The notes beneath the pieces are model-generated. The model had not been told where the DNA came from. It saw only the letters and a list, made by a program, of their open reading frames with translations, and searched no databases. Below, piece after piece: positions 17,994-26,289 of a DNA stretch of 64,000 bases. Every line of letters starts with the position of its first letter. The first letter of the stretch is position 1. This DNA is from Mycobacterium sp. NS-7484. GTDB lineage: Bacteria > Actinomycetota > Actinomycetes > Mycobacteriales > Mycobacteriaceae. Made by a program: the position numbers and the translations under genes. The stretch is from NCBI RefSeq assembly GCF_001953975.1, contig NZ_MBEJ01000131.1, forward strand, positions 1-64,000, written 5' to 3'.

Positions 17994-18784
17994 TGCGCTC
18001 CGGGCATCAAGGCCATGATCGCCTGATGGGTTTCCGACACCACCCGGGACCGGTCCGGAGCACTGTTGGTCTCCGCCTGATCGGCGTTACCACCGGCCAC
18101 CCATACCGGGCCGTCAGCCAGGTGGGCCAGGCCCTCCGCGGCCACCTCGGCCGGCTCGCCGACGCGGATCCCGGGCGCATCGAAGTTCAGACCGACCCGC
18201 TCCATCGCCGGTGTCCGGGTCACGCCCAGGACCAACTCGAGCACGTCGACGTTGCGCTCTCGCAGTTCGAGCCAAAGGCTTTCGGCGAACATCCGGGAAA
18301 ACGCCTTGGCCCCGGCGTAAATGGAATGCCGCCAAGCGCCCATGTAGCCCGAGAGCGAGCCGACGATCATGATGCCGCCCCGCCCGCGGTCGACCATCGA
18401 CCTGCCGTAGTGCTGCACCATCTCCAGCATCCGGGTGACGTTGAGGTCGGTCATCTTCTGAAACTCGCCGAGGTCCGCGTCCAGGAACAACTCATTACAG
18501 GTGCTGGCCCCGGCGTTGTAGATCAGCAGGCCGACGTCGAGATCGGCGGTGATTCCGGCGATCTGAGTCACCGACTGCGGGTCGAGCAGGTCCACGGAAA
18601 TGGTCCGCACCTCGGAACCGACTGCGCGACAGCGCTGCGCGGTCTCTTCCAGCGGCCCCGGTTTGCGAGCGATGAGCACCAGGTTGAATCCTGATTCGGC
18701 GAGCTGACGGGCGAATTCGGCACCGACACCTTCGGATCCTCCGGCGATGACGGCCCACGGCCCGTACTTGGCCAGATCGGTCAT
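17990..18784 (-). CDS. SDR family NAD(P)-dependent oxidoreductase
   Basis: A protein of 264 residues. The cofactor motif is GGSEGVG near residue 15, NAG is in LLIYNAGAST, and the catalytic YAGAKAF block has Tyr and Lys. The VGSLSGYMG strand supplies the active-site Ser. It resembles the 17-beta/20-beta-hydroxysteroid dehydrogenase-like branch (HSD12/KAR type) in its N-terminal pattern AVIAGGSEGVGAEFARQLAESGFNLVLIAR. TAGGAG precedes the ATG. It is separated from the next upstream gene by 28 nt. Confidence 0.82.
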   Translation of the reverse strand: MTDLAKYGPWAVIAGGSEGVGAEFARQLAESGFNLVLIARKPGPLEETAQRCRAVGSEVRTISVDLLDPQSVTQIAGITADLDVGLLIYNAGASTCNELFLDADLGEFQKMTDLNVTRMLEMVQHYGRSMVDRGRGGIMIVGSLSGYMGAWRHSIYAGAKAFSRMFAESLWLELRERNVDVLELVLGVTRTPAMERVGLNFDAPGIRVGEPAEVAAEGLAHLADGPVWVAGGNADQAETNSAPDRSRVVSETHQAIMALMPGAH

Positions 18785-18812
18785 GGTTACTCCTAACGTT
18801 GCGTACTGCCGG

Positions 18813-19631
18813 TCACGTCGTCTTCTGAGTCAGGCCGGCATCGACGACGAGTTGCGTGCCGGTGATGTAACGGGCGTATTCGGAGGCCAGGAACACCGCG
18901 GCGTTGGCTACGTCAACGGGTTCCACCCACGGCACCGGCAGCAGGTTGCGGGCGGTGAGAACCTCGACGGCGTCGGCTTCGGTGGGGTTGTCCAGGTCGG
19001 GGCGCAGCCGTTTGTAGGTGTCGGGATTGCGCACCATCGGTGTGGCCACCGCGCCGGGGTGCACGGTGTTGACCCGGATACCTCGTGGTCCCAGTTCATT
19101 GGCGAGCGTGCGAGCCAGCCCCACGACGGCGTGCTTGCTGGCGGTGTAGTGCGCGGCGCCCGCCGTGCCACGTAAACCGTTGGTGGAGCTGATGATCACG
19201 ATGGAGCCGCCGTCGGGACCGAGGTGCGAAACTCCCGCCTTGACGGTGTGCCAGACGCCGGTCAGGTTGACATCGAGCGTGCGTTGCCAGTCCTCGGCGC
19301 TGATGGTCCAGGCCGGCCCGCCCGGGGTGTGGATGCCGGCGTTGGCGACGATGACATCGAGCCGGCCCAGCGCCCTCACGCCGGCATCGACCCCGGACGT
19401 CATGGCGGCGAGGTCGCTGACATCGCCCAGTCCGATGACACAGCGCCTGCCGCGCTGCTGCACCCGATCCGCGGTCTCACGTAGGTCGTCGGCGACGTCG
19501 GGGCGGTCGAGCGCGATCACATCGGCCCCGGCGTCGGCGAAGCGTTCGCAATGCACGCGCCCGGTGCCCCGCGCGGCGCCGGTCACCACGACGACCTTGT
19601 CCAGCAGTCCCGGCCCTACCGCGTCTTGCAC
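18813..19631 (-). CDS. Mycofactocin-type SDR family oxidoreductase
   Basis: A protein of 272 residues starting at GTG 19631, 16 bp inside the BVMO gene. The N-terminal VVVVTGAARGTGRVHCERFADAGADVIALD matches the GAARGxGRxHAxRxAxxGADxIAxD pattern of the mycofactocin-coupled SDR family, which binds NAD non-exchangeably. YTASKHAVVGL carries the catalytic Tyr/Lys, and INTVHPGAVATPM-type sequence (VNTVHPGAVATPMV) follows. It probably oxidises a secondary alcohol. If the assignment is right, electrons go to mycofactocin rather than to free NAD. Confidence 0.82.
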   Translation of the reverse strand: MQDAVGPGLLDKVVVVTGAARGTGRVHCERFADAGADVIALDRPDVADDLRETADRVQQRGRRCVIGLGDVSDLAAMTSGVDAGVRALGRLDVIVANAGIHTPGGPAWTISAEDWQRTLDVNLTGVWHTVKAGVSHLGPDGGSIVIISSTNGLRGTAGAAHYTASKHAVVGLARTLANELGPRGIRVNTVHPGAVATPMVRNPDTYKRLRPDLDNPTEADAVEVLTARNLLPVPWVEPVDVANAAVFLASEYARYITGTQLVVDAGLTQKTT

Positions 19632-21229
19632 AGATCAAATCCCTTGTATCCCGCTGCTGCCACCTCGTTGCAGATGTCGAGGTAGACACCGAAGCCGCCG
19701 ATGAACAGCATGAACACCCGTGGTTTGCCGGGCACGTTGGCGCCCATGTACCAGGAGTTGGCCTTGGTGAACAGCGTCGCCTCGGCCCGCTGCGCGCACT
19801 CGGCAATCCAACCGTCCACCGCGTCGGCGGTCGGTTCGATTGCGGCGTAGCCGTTCTGGTCGAGGTAGGCGATGGCGTCGGCGATCCAGTTCACATGAGC
19901 TTCGGCATGCAGCACCATGTTCGCCAGTACCGCGGGCGCGCCGGGACCCGATACCAGGAACAGGTTAGGGAAGCCGTCGGTGCCTAGGCCCAGGTAGGTG
20001 CGCGGTCCGTCCGCCCAGTCGTCGACGAGCTTTTCCCCGCCGCGGCCCACGATGTCGACCTTGGCCAGCGTGCCGGTCATCGCATCGAAGCCGGTGGCCA
20101 GCACCAATGCGTCGATGGCGTAGTGGCCGTCGGTCGTGTTGATCCCCGATTCGTCGATCGACTCGATCGGGGTCTTGCGGACGCTCACCAAGGTGACGTT
20201 GGGCCGGTTGAACGTCTGAAAGTAGTTGGTGTCGGTGCAGATCCGTTTGGTGCCGATCGGATGGTCGTTGGGGATCAGCAGTTCGGCAACTTGCGGGTCT
20301 TCGATGATCGTGCGGATCTTGTCTTCGTAGAACTTGCGGGCCTCTTCGTTGGCTTCCAGGGAGACCATCTGATCGGTGAAGGTCTTGGAGAACAGCACTC
20401 CGCCTAATTGCCAACGCTTTTCGAAGGCCTCTTGGCGCTCTTCGGCGGTGGCCTCCATGGTCAGCTTCGGGTGCGCCACGTGCGGGGAACCGCCGCCGCT
20501 GCGCCACGACATCCGGCGCCGCTCGGGGTAGTTGGCCTTGATGTCGGCAACCTCGTCGGCGGTCAGCGGCCGGTTGCCGGCCGGCACGCTGTAGTTCGGC
20601 GTCCGCTGGAACACGTAAAGCCGTTCGGCCTGCTCGGCGATGATCGGAATCGACTGGATACCAGAGGATCCGGTGCCGATCACCGCGACCCGCTTACCGG
20701 TGAAGTCGACGCCCTCATGCGGCCAGTGCGCGGTGTGGTACACCTCGCCACCGAAGCTGTCGAGTCCCGGAAAATCGGGAGTCATGGCCGCCGACAACGG
20801 ACCGGTGGCCATCACCACGAACCGCGCGTCGACCGTCTCACCGGTATCGGTGGTGACCGTCCAGCGCAACGCCTTCTCGTCAAGTACGGCAGCGGCCACC
20901 CTGGTGTCGAAGGTGATGTCGCGGCGCAGATCGAGCCGGTCGGCCACCCAGTTGATGTACTTCAAGATTTCGGCCTGCGTGGCGTACTTCTCGGTCCACG
21001 TCCACTCTTGTTGAAGCTCGTCGGAAAACGAGTAGCAGTAGTCCACACTCTCAACATCGCACCGGGCACCGGGGTAGCGGTTGTAGTACCAGGTGCCACC
21101 CACATCCGGTGCCGCTTCGAATACCCGCACCGACAGTCCCTGCGACCGGAACTTGTGCAACGCGTACAGGCCGCCGAACCCGGCGCCCACCACCACGACA
21201 TCCACGACACTCGTCGATCCAGTGCTCAC
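19616..21229 (-). CDS. Type I Baeyer-Villiger flavin monooxygenase
   Basis: A protein of 537 residues from GTG 21229. The FAD motif GAGFGG is at 15-20, followed by GGTWYYNRYPGARCD (44-58). The BVMO fingerprint FxGxxxHxxxWP is complete (F159, G161, H165, W169, P170), and the NADPH motif GTGSSG is at 185-190. It is similar in length and pattern to cyclohexanone/cyclopentadecanone monooxygenases and steroid monooxygenase. It would insert oxygen next to a ketone, giving an ester or lactone for the island's hydrolases. It is the first gene of the minus-strand operon down to 15017. The in-frame extension to 21571 is antisense to the KshB-like gene and is discarded. Confidence 0.9.
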   Translation of the reverse strand: MSTGSTSVVDVVVVGAGFGGLYALHKFRSQGLSVRVFEAAPDVGGTWYYNRYPGARCDVESVDYCYSFSDELQQEWTWTEKYATQAEILKYINWVADRLDLRRDITFDTRVAAAVLDEKALRWTVTTDTGETVDARFVVMATGPLSAAMTPDFPGLDSFGGEVYHTAHWPHEGVDFTGKRVAVIGTGSSGIQSIPIIAEQAERLYVFQRTPNYSVPAGNRPLTADEVADIKANYPERRRMSWRSGGGSPHVAHPKLTMEATAEERQEAFEKRWQLGGVLFSKTFTDQMVSLEANEEARKFYEDKIRTIIEDPQVAELLIPNDHPIGTKRICTDTNYFQTFNRPNVTLVSVRKTPIESIDESGINTTDGHYAIDALVLATGFDAMTGTLAKVDIVGRGGEKLVDDWADGPRTYLGLGTDGFPNLFLVSGPGAPAVLANMVLHAEAHVNWIADAIAYLDQNGYAAIEPTADAVDGWIAECAQRAEATLFTKANSWYMGANVPGKPRVFMLFIGGFGVYLDICNEVAAAGYKGFDLCKTR

Positions 21230-21274
21230 CCTGCGTACGCTAGGCGGCCGGCATGACGTCAGCCGCCACGGTTC

Positions 21275-21316
21275 CCGGTCACCGGACGACGAGCCCCGGT
21301 GTCCCGGCCACTGGAA
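21275..21316 (+). promoter_or_regulatory. Candidate operator pair, CCGGTCA motif copies 2 and 3
   Basis: Two variants of the recurrent motif lie 29 bp apart in the 131-bp divergent promoter region between the BVMO (start 21229) and the KshB-like gene (start 21361): CCGGTCACCGGAC at 21275-21287 and CCGGCCACTGGAA at 21304-21316. Each differs from CCGGTCAGCGGAA or CCGGTCAGTGGAA at two positions. A tandem pair in a divergent promoter is typical of a pathway-specific regulator. Confidence 0.42.
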
Positions 21317-21360
21317 GTGGCAGGTTGGCGACCGTCGTTCCTCCACCACAATGTCGGCCC

Positions 21361-22419
21361 ATGATCGATGCGAGCATCCCGACGAGCCGGGGCGTGCTGG
21401 TGACGGTGGCCGATGTGATCGAGGAGAGCCCCGATGCCCGTTCGTTGGTATTCGCCATCCCTGACTCCGAGCGCGAGCGGTTCGCCTATCGGCCCGGGCA
21501 GTTCTTGACGTTGCGGGTGCCCAGCGATACCACCGGATCGGTGGCGCGGTGCTATTCGCTGGCCAGCTCACCGCACACCGACCCCGCCCCCAAGGTCACG
21601 GTGAAGCGCACCGTCGACGGCTACGGCTCGAATTGGTTGTGCGACAACATCACTGTGGGCGACACCATCGAGGTGCTGCCGCCGTCCGGCGTCTTCACCC
21701 CCACCACACTCGACACCGATTTCCTGTTGTGGGCGGCAGGCAGCGGCATCACGCCGGTGATGTCGATTCTGAAATCGGTGTTGGCGACCGGCACCGGACG
21801 CGTCGTGCTGTGTTACGCCAACCGAGACGAACGCTCGGTGATCTTCGCCGCCGAACTCCGTGAGCTCGCCACCCGCTACGCCGGCCGGTTGACCGTGCTG
21901 CACTGGCTGGAGTCGGTCCAGGGCCTGCCCACCCGCGCTCAGCTGAGCGGGTTTGCCCACACAGTGTTCACCGGCTCCGGCTTCGAGTCGTTCGTCTGCG
22001 GCCCCGGCCCGTTCATGACGATGGTGAAGGAGACACTCACCGAGGCCGGGGTGCCAAGGGAGCGAATCCATCTCGAAGTGTTCCAGTCACTGGCGGGGGA
22101 TCCGTTCGTCGTCGTCGACGACGCAGCCGCCGTTGCCGACGACGGCGACGCCGCGGACCTGCAGGTCGACCTGGACGGCAGCATCCATCAGCTCCGGTGG
22201 CCGCGGAACGCGACCCTGGTCGACGCGCTGGTCGCCGCCGGTGTCGACGTGCCGTACTCCTGCAAGGAGGGTCAGTGTGGGTCGTGTGCGGCGACGGTGC
22301 TGCGCGGCCAGGTGGACATGGCCACCTGCGACATTCTCGCGCCAGACGATCTCGCCGATGGGGTGATCCTCGGTTGCCAGGCCAGGCCGGTCTCCGACGA
22401 CCTCCACATCGAATTCTGA
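21361..22419 (+). CDS. KshB-like ferredoxin--NAD(P)H reductase
   Basis: A protein of 352 residues. The FAD-binding motif RCYSLASS is at 63-70. The NAD(P)-binding part includes AAGSGITPVMS (126-136) and CGPGPFM (213-219). A C-terminal plant-type [2Fe-2S] ferredoxin domain has ligands C301, C306, C309 and C339 (Cx4Cx2Cx29C). This is the domain order of KshB/HmpD-type reductases that feed Rieske oxygenases. KshA is encoded 32 kb away in the same window, so this is its likely partner. It could also serve the HsaA-type reaction next door. The ATG at 21361 is chosen because upstream sequence is promoter-like. Confidence 0.87.
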   Translation: MIDASIPTSRGVLVTVADVIEESPDARSLVFAIPDSERERFAYRPGQFLTLRVPSDTTGSVARCYSLASSPHTDPAPKVTVKRTVDGYGSNWLCDNITVGDTIEVLPPSGVFTPTTLDTDFLLWAAGSGITPVMSILKSVLATGTGRVVLCYANRDERSVIFAAELRELATRYAGRLTVLHWLESVQGLPTRAQLSGFAHTVFTGSGFESFVCGPGPFMTMVKETLTEAGVPRERIHLEVFQSLAGDPFVVVDDAAAVADDGDAADLQVDLDGSIHQLRWPRNATLVDALVAAGVDVPYSCKEGQCGSCAATVLRGQVDMATCDILAPDDLADGVILGCQARPVSDDLHIEF

Positions 22420-22424
22420 GCTGC

Positions 22425-22437
22425 TTCCACTGACCGG
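22425..22437 (-). promoter_or_regulatory. Candidate operator, CCGGTCA motif copy 4
   Basis: The plus-strand sequence TTCCACTGACCGG is the reverse complement of CCGGTCAGTGGAA. It lies 67 nt upstream of the HsaA-like gene and 6 nt after the stop of the KshB-like gene. It therefore sits at an internal promoter position of the plus-strand catabolic operon. Confidence 0.42.
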
Positions 22438-22503
22438 GATTCGCCGCCACGACGAGGTTCGACGCGGTACACCATCAATGCCAGCCCTCGACGATAGGAC
22501 CAA

Positions 22504-23688
22504 ATGATGACTGAGCGGGTACTCGACCGGGTGCACGAGATCGCCGACCAACTGCGCAACCAGGGCCCCGAGGCCGAGAAGATCGGCAAGCTCACCGACG
22601 AAACCGTCAAGCTGATGAAGTCGGCCGGCAACATCCGTCTGTTGCAACCGAAGTCCCACGGTGGCTTGGAGGTTCATCCCCGCGAGTTCGCCGAGACCGT
22701 GATGGCCACCGCCGCGCTCGATCCGTCGGCCGGCTGGATCAACGGCGTGGTCGGCGTGCACCCCTACCAGCTGGCCTATGCCGATCCGAAGGTGGCCGCC
22801 GAGATCTGGGCCGATGACGTCGACACCTGGGTCGCCTCGCCGTACGCGCCGCAGGGCGTGGCCAAGCCCGTCGACGGGGGTTACCTCTTCAACGGCCGCT
22901 GGCAGTTCAGCTCGGGTACCGACCACTGCGACTGGATCTTTTTGGGCGCGATGCTCGGTGACGCGGACGGCAAGCCGTTGATGCCGCCGCAGATGCTGCA
23001 CATGATCCTGCCGCGCCAGGATTACGAGATCGTGCAAGATTCGTGGGACGTCGTGGGGCTGCGTGGAACCGGCTCCAAGGACGTCATCGTCAAGGATGCC
23101 TTCGTGCCGTCCTACCGCACGATGGACGCGATGAAGGTGATGGACGGCACGGCTCAGCGCGAGGCCGGGATGACCGAGACGCTGTATCTGATGCCGTGGT
23201 CGACGATGTTCCCGCTCGGCATCAGCTCGGCCACCATCGGCATCGCCGAGGGCGCGCTCGCGGCCGCCCTCGACTACCAGCGGGAGCGGGTGAACTCCAG
23301 CGGCGTGGCGATCAAGGACGACCCCTACGTGATGTACGCGATCGGCGAGGCCGCCGCCGACATCAACGCCGCCCGCCAGGAGTTACTGGCCAACGCCGAC
23401 CGCATCTACGACATCGTCGACTCGGGTAAAGAGGTGAGCTTCGAAGACCGGGCCGCCGGACGACGCACCCAGGTTCGGGCCGTGTGGCGCGCGGTGTCGG
23501 CGGTCGACGAGATCTTCGCCCGCTGCGGCGGCAACGCCGCCCGGATGGACAAACCGCTGCAACGGTATTGGCGTGACGTGCATGTCGGCCAGGCGCACGC
23601 CATCCACGTGCCCGGGACGGTGTATCACGCTTCGGCCCTGAGTTCGTTGGGCGTGGATCCACAGGGCCCGCTGCGGGCGATGATCTGA
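22504..23688 (+). CDS. HsaA-like flavin-dependent hydroxylase (acyl-CoA dehydrogenase fold)
   Basis: A protein of 394 residues, the length of HsaA. It has LLQPKSHGGLEVHP, GWINGVVGVHPYQLAYAD, SYAPQG-type SPYAPQGVAKPVDGGYLFNGRWQFSSGTDHCDWIFLG, VVGLRGTGSKDVIVKDAFVPSYR and a C-terminal RYWRDVHVGQAHA. All align by eye with HsaA, the oxygenase of the two-component 3-HSA hydroxylase that makes the steroid-derived catechol. It needs reduced flavin from an HsaB-type reductase, and none is visible in this window. It is followed 10 nt later by the extradiol dioxygenase gene that would use its product. Confidence 0.87.
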   Translation: MMTERVLDRVHEIADQLRNQGPEAEKIGKLTDETVKLMKSAGNIRLLQPKSHGGLEVHPREFAETVMATAALDPSAGWINGVVGVHPYQLAYADPKVAAEIWADDVDTWVASPYAPQGVAKPVDGGYLFNGRWQFSSGTDHCDWIFLGAMLGDADGKPLMPPQMLHMILPRQDYEIVQDSWDVVGLRGTGSKDVIVKDAFVPSYRTMDAMKVMDGTAQREAGMTETLYLMPWSTMFPLGISSATIGIAEGALAAALDYQRERVNSSGVAIKDDPYVMYAIGEAAADINAARQELLANADRIYDIVDSGKEVSFEDRAAGRRTQVRAVWRAVSAVDEIFARCGGNAARMDKPLQRYWRDVHVGQAHAIHVPGTVYHASALSSLGVDPQGPLRAMI

Positions 23689-23698
23689 GAGGAAGGAC

Positions 23699-24607
23699 AT
23701 GGGATTGATCAAGAGCCTCGGCTACGTCACCGTCGCGGCCTCCGACATCGAGCGCTGGCGCCATTTCGCGTTCAACGTCCTCGGGTTCGCCACCGGTACC
23801 GGCCCCGACGAGTCCGCGCTGTATCTGCGGATGGATGAGCGTGCCGCCCGGATCATCGTCGTGCCCGGTGAGGTCGACAAGATCGTGACCGTCGGCTGGG
23901 AGGTGCGTGACCATGCCGATCTGGAGCAGGTGAAGGCCGCGCTCGATGCGGCCGGTGTGCCGTTCAAGCAGCTGTCACTTGAGGAGACCGACGCCCGACG
24001 GGTCGAGGAGGCGATCGCCTTCCAGGATCCGGCCGGTACCGCGCTGGAGGTGTTCCACGGCCCGGTGCTCGACCACTCCCCCGTCGTCACCCCGTTCGGC
24101 GCGAAGTTCGTCACCGGCGATCAGGGACTCGGGCACGTGGTGTTGCCCGCGCTCGACGTCAACGGTTTGTTCGAGTTCTACACCGAGGTACTGGGTTTCA
24201 AATCCCGTGGCGCATTCCGGGTTCCGGTGCCGCCGGAGTTCGGACCGATCCGCGTTCGATTCATGGGCGTCAACGAGCGCCACCACAGCCTGGCCATCTG
24301 TCCGGCACAGACCCTGCGCGATCCAGGGCTGATTCACCTCATGGTCGAGGTCGACACGCTGGACGCCGTCGGGCAGGCCCTGGACCGGGTGAACGCCGAG
24401 GGCTTCCAACTGTCCTCGACGCTGGGCCGGCACACCAACGACAAGATGGTGTCGTTCTATGTGCGAGCGCCGGGCGACTGGGACATCGAGTTCGGCACCG
24501 AGGGCATGCGCGTCGACGAAACCTATTACACCGCTGAAGAAATCACCGCTGACAGTTACTGGGGTCATCAGTGGGTCAGCGATCTACCGAAGGCTATGCA
24601 ACCGTGA
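23699..24607 (+). CDS. HsaC-like type I extradiol dioxygenase
   Basis: A two-domain vicinal-oxygen-chelate protein of 302 residues, the length of HsaC/BphC. Fe(II) ligands are H146 (GLGHVVLP), H213 (LIHLMVEV) and E264 (DIEFGTEGM). The second-shell catalytic residues are present: the HH pair at 195-196 and Y254 in VSFYVRAP. It would meta-cleave the catechol made by the HsaA-like enzyme. AGGAAGG precedes the ATG. The stop overlaps the next gene start (GTGA), so the two are co-translated. Confidence 0.9.
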   Translation: MGLIKSLGYVTVAASDIERWRHFAFNVLGFATGTGPDESALYLRMDERAARIIVVPGEVDKIVTVGWEVRDHADLEQVKAALDAAGVPFKQLSLEETDARRVEEAIAFQDPAGTALEVFHGPVLDHSPVVTPFGAKFVTGDQGLGHVVLPALDVNGLFEFYTEVLGFKSRGAFRVPVPPEFGPIRVRFMGVNERHHSLAICPAQTLRDPGLIHLMVEVDTLDAVGQALDRVNAEGFQLSSTLGRHTNDKMVSFYVRAPGDWDIEFGTEGMRVDETYYTAEEITADSYWGHQWVSDLPKAMQP

Positions 24608-26067
24608 CGATGTTTGATCCGACCCCCATCGCCGCCGCCGAGGTGGCGAAGTGGGACCACGAGGCCGACGTGGTCATCGCCGGTTACGGCGTCGCCGGCG
24701 CGGCTGCGGCCGTGGAGGCGACCCGCGCCGGGGCCGACGTCCTGGTCCTGGAGCGCACCGGCTCCTGGGGCGGGGCCGCCTCGATGGCCGGCGGATTCAT
24801 CTACCTCGGCGGCGGCACCCCCATCCAGAAAGCCTGTGGCTTCGAGGATTCGGTCGACAACATGGCCGCGTTCCTCAACGCCGCCATGGGTCCCGGCGCC
24901 GATGCCAACCGTATCGCCGATTACTGTGAGGGCAGCATCGCGCACTTCGACTGGCTCGTGGGCTGCGGGGTGCCGTTCAAAGCCGAGTTCTTCGGCGAAC
25001 CCGGCTGGGAGCCGATGGGCGACCAGGGGTTGATGTACTCCGGTGGCGAGAACTCCTACCCGTTCAACACCATTGCGACGCCGGCCCCGCGCGGGCATGT
25101 GCCGCAGATGTCGAACAAGAAGCAGGGCGAGGCCAGCGCCGGTTTCATGTTGATGAAGCCGCTGGTCGATACCGCGAATGCGGCTGGCGCGCGGTCCCTG
25201 TACGACGTGCGGGTGCAGCGGCTCGTCGTCGACTCCGACGGCCGGGTGGTCGGGGTGGTGGCGCGACAGTACGGCAGCGAGATCGCCGTGCGGGCCCGCC
25301 GCGGCGTGGTGTTGGCGATGGGAAGTTTCGCCTACAACGACGCCATGGTCGCCCAGTATGCCCCGCGTATCGCCGGGCGTCCGGCCGCTTCGATCGAGCA
25401 GCACGACGGGCAAGCCATCCGGATGGCGCAGGCACTCGGCGCCGATCTGGCCCATATGGATGCCACCGAGGTGGCCCTGTTCATCGATCCGCAGCAGCTG
25501 GTGCGCGGCATTCTGGTGAACGAGCGCGGTCAACGCTACGTCGCAGAGGACACCTATCCCGGCCGGGCCGGCCAGTTGACGCTGTATCACCAGAACAACA
25601 CCGCCTACCTGATCATCGACGGCGATGCGCAGGAGGAGGCGATGGCCTCGCTGTCGCCGCAGTTGATGATGCGACCGCCGACGTGGGTGGCCGACACCGT
25701 CGCCGAACTGGAGGCCGAGATCGGTCTCCCACCGAACTCGTTGCAGGCCACCGTCGATGCCTACAACGACGGTGCGGCCCGGGGCGAAGATCCGCTGCTG
25801 CACAAGAAGGCGCAGTGGCTCAAGCCGATCAAGTCTCCGGTGGGCGCCATCGACCTGCGCGAGAGCACCGGCGGCTTCACCCTCGGCGGCCTGACCACCA
25901 CGCTCGATGCCGAGGTGCTTCATGTGAGCGGCGAGCCGATCCCGGGTCTCTTCGCGGCCGGGCGCTGCACTGCCGGCCTGGCGGCCTGGGGTTATGCCAG
26001 CGGAGTTTCCCTGGGCGACGGAAGTTTCTACGGTCGCCGGGCGGGACGGTCCGCAGCCAAGGCCTGA
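24604..26067 (+). CDS. FAD-binding dehydrogenase, KstD/fumarate-reductase family
   Basis: A protein of 487 residues from GTG 24604 (an ATG at 24610 is also possible). The Rossmann FAD motif GYGVAG is at 27-32, followed by LVLERTGSWGGAASMAGGFIYLGGG. The C-terminal FAD site is GLFAAGRCTAGLAAWGYASGVSLGDGSFYGRRAG. It belongs to the FAD_binding_2 family with 3-ketosteroid dehydrogenases, but the C-terminal YPGAG tautomerisation motif of true KstD is replaced by YASGVSLGDG. The reaction is therefore probably a related desaturation or enone reduction. It is the last gene of the plus-strand operon, followed by a hairpin. Confidence 0.83.
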   Translation: MTMFDPTPIAAAEVAKWDHEADVVIAGYGVAGAAAAVEATRAGADVLVLERTGSWGGAASMAGGFIYLGGGTPIQKACGFEDSVDNMAAFLNAAMGPGADANRIADYCEGSIAHFDWLVGCGVPFKAEFFGEPGWEPMGDQGLMYSGGENSYPFNTIATPAPRGHVPQMSNKKQGEASAGFMLMKPLVDTANAAGARSLYDVRVQRLVVDSDGRVVGVVARQYGSEIAVRARRGVVLAMGSFAYNDAMVAQYAPRIAGRPAASIEQHDGQAIRMAQALGADLAHMDATEVALFIDPQQLVRGILVNERGQRYVAEDTYPGRAGQLTLYHQNNTAYLIIDGDAQEEAMASLSPQLMMRPPTWVADTVAELEAEIGLPPNSLQATVDAYNDGAARGEDPLLHKKAQWLKPIKSPVGAIDLRESTGGFTLGGLTTTLDAEVLHVSGEPIPGLFAAGRCTAGLAAWGYASGVSLGDGSFYGRRAGRSAAKA

Positions 26068-26078
26068 CTCCAGGTATG

Positions 26079-26118
26079 ACAAAGTCGCGAGACTCTCCAG
26101 GGAGTCTCGCGACTTTGT
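26079..26118 (+). terminator. Perfect 17-bp stem hairpin, probable bidirectional terminator
   Basis: ACAAAGTCGCGAGACTC (26079-26095) and its exact reverse complement (26102-26118) are separated by the six-base loop TCCAGG. The hairpin starts 12 nt after the stop of the KstD-like gene. No long T tract follows, only TTGATATT, which is common for mycobacterial terminators. It separates the catabolic operon from a more AT-rich stretch. Confidence 0.75.
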
Positions 26119-26289
26119 TGATATTCGGCATGCGGGCGTAGCCGATCCACCGAGCCGCCTACCGGGCACAACGCGGGCGGATTATTGAGTTAAGCTAACA
26201 ATCTGCGGCAGTTGGCTAGGGTTTCCCAATTCGACCGCGAATGTCGCGGTACGTCGTCGACGCGACGCAGCTATAGAAACGGTGGCCGA

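Noticed and set aside
24568..26169. 533-codon open frame antisense to the KstD-like gene
   Set aside because: Gly/His/Arg-rich composition with no recognisable motif; the plus-strand frame has FAD motifs and operon coupling.
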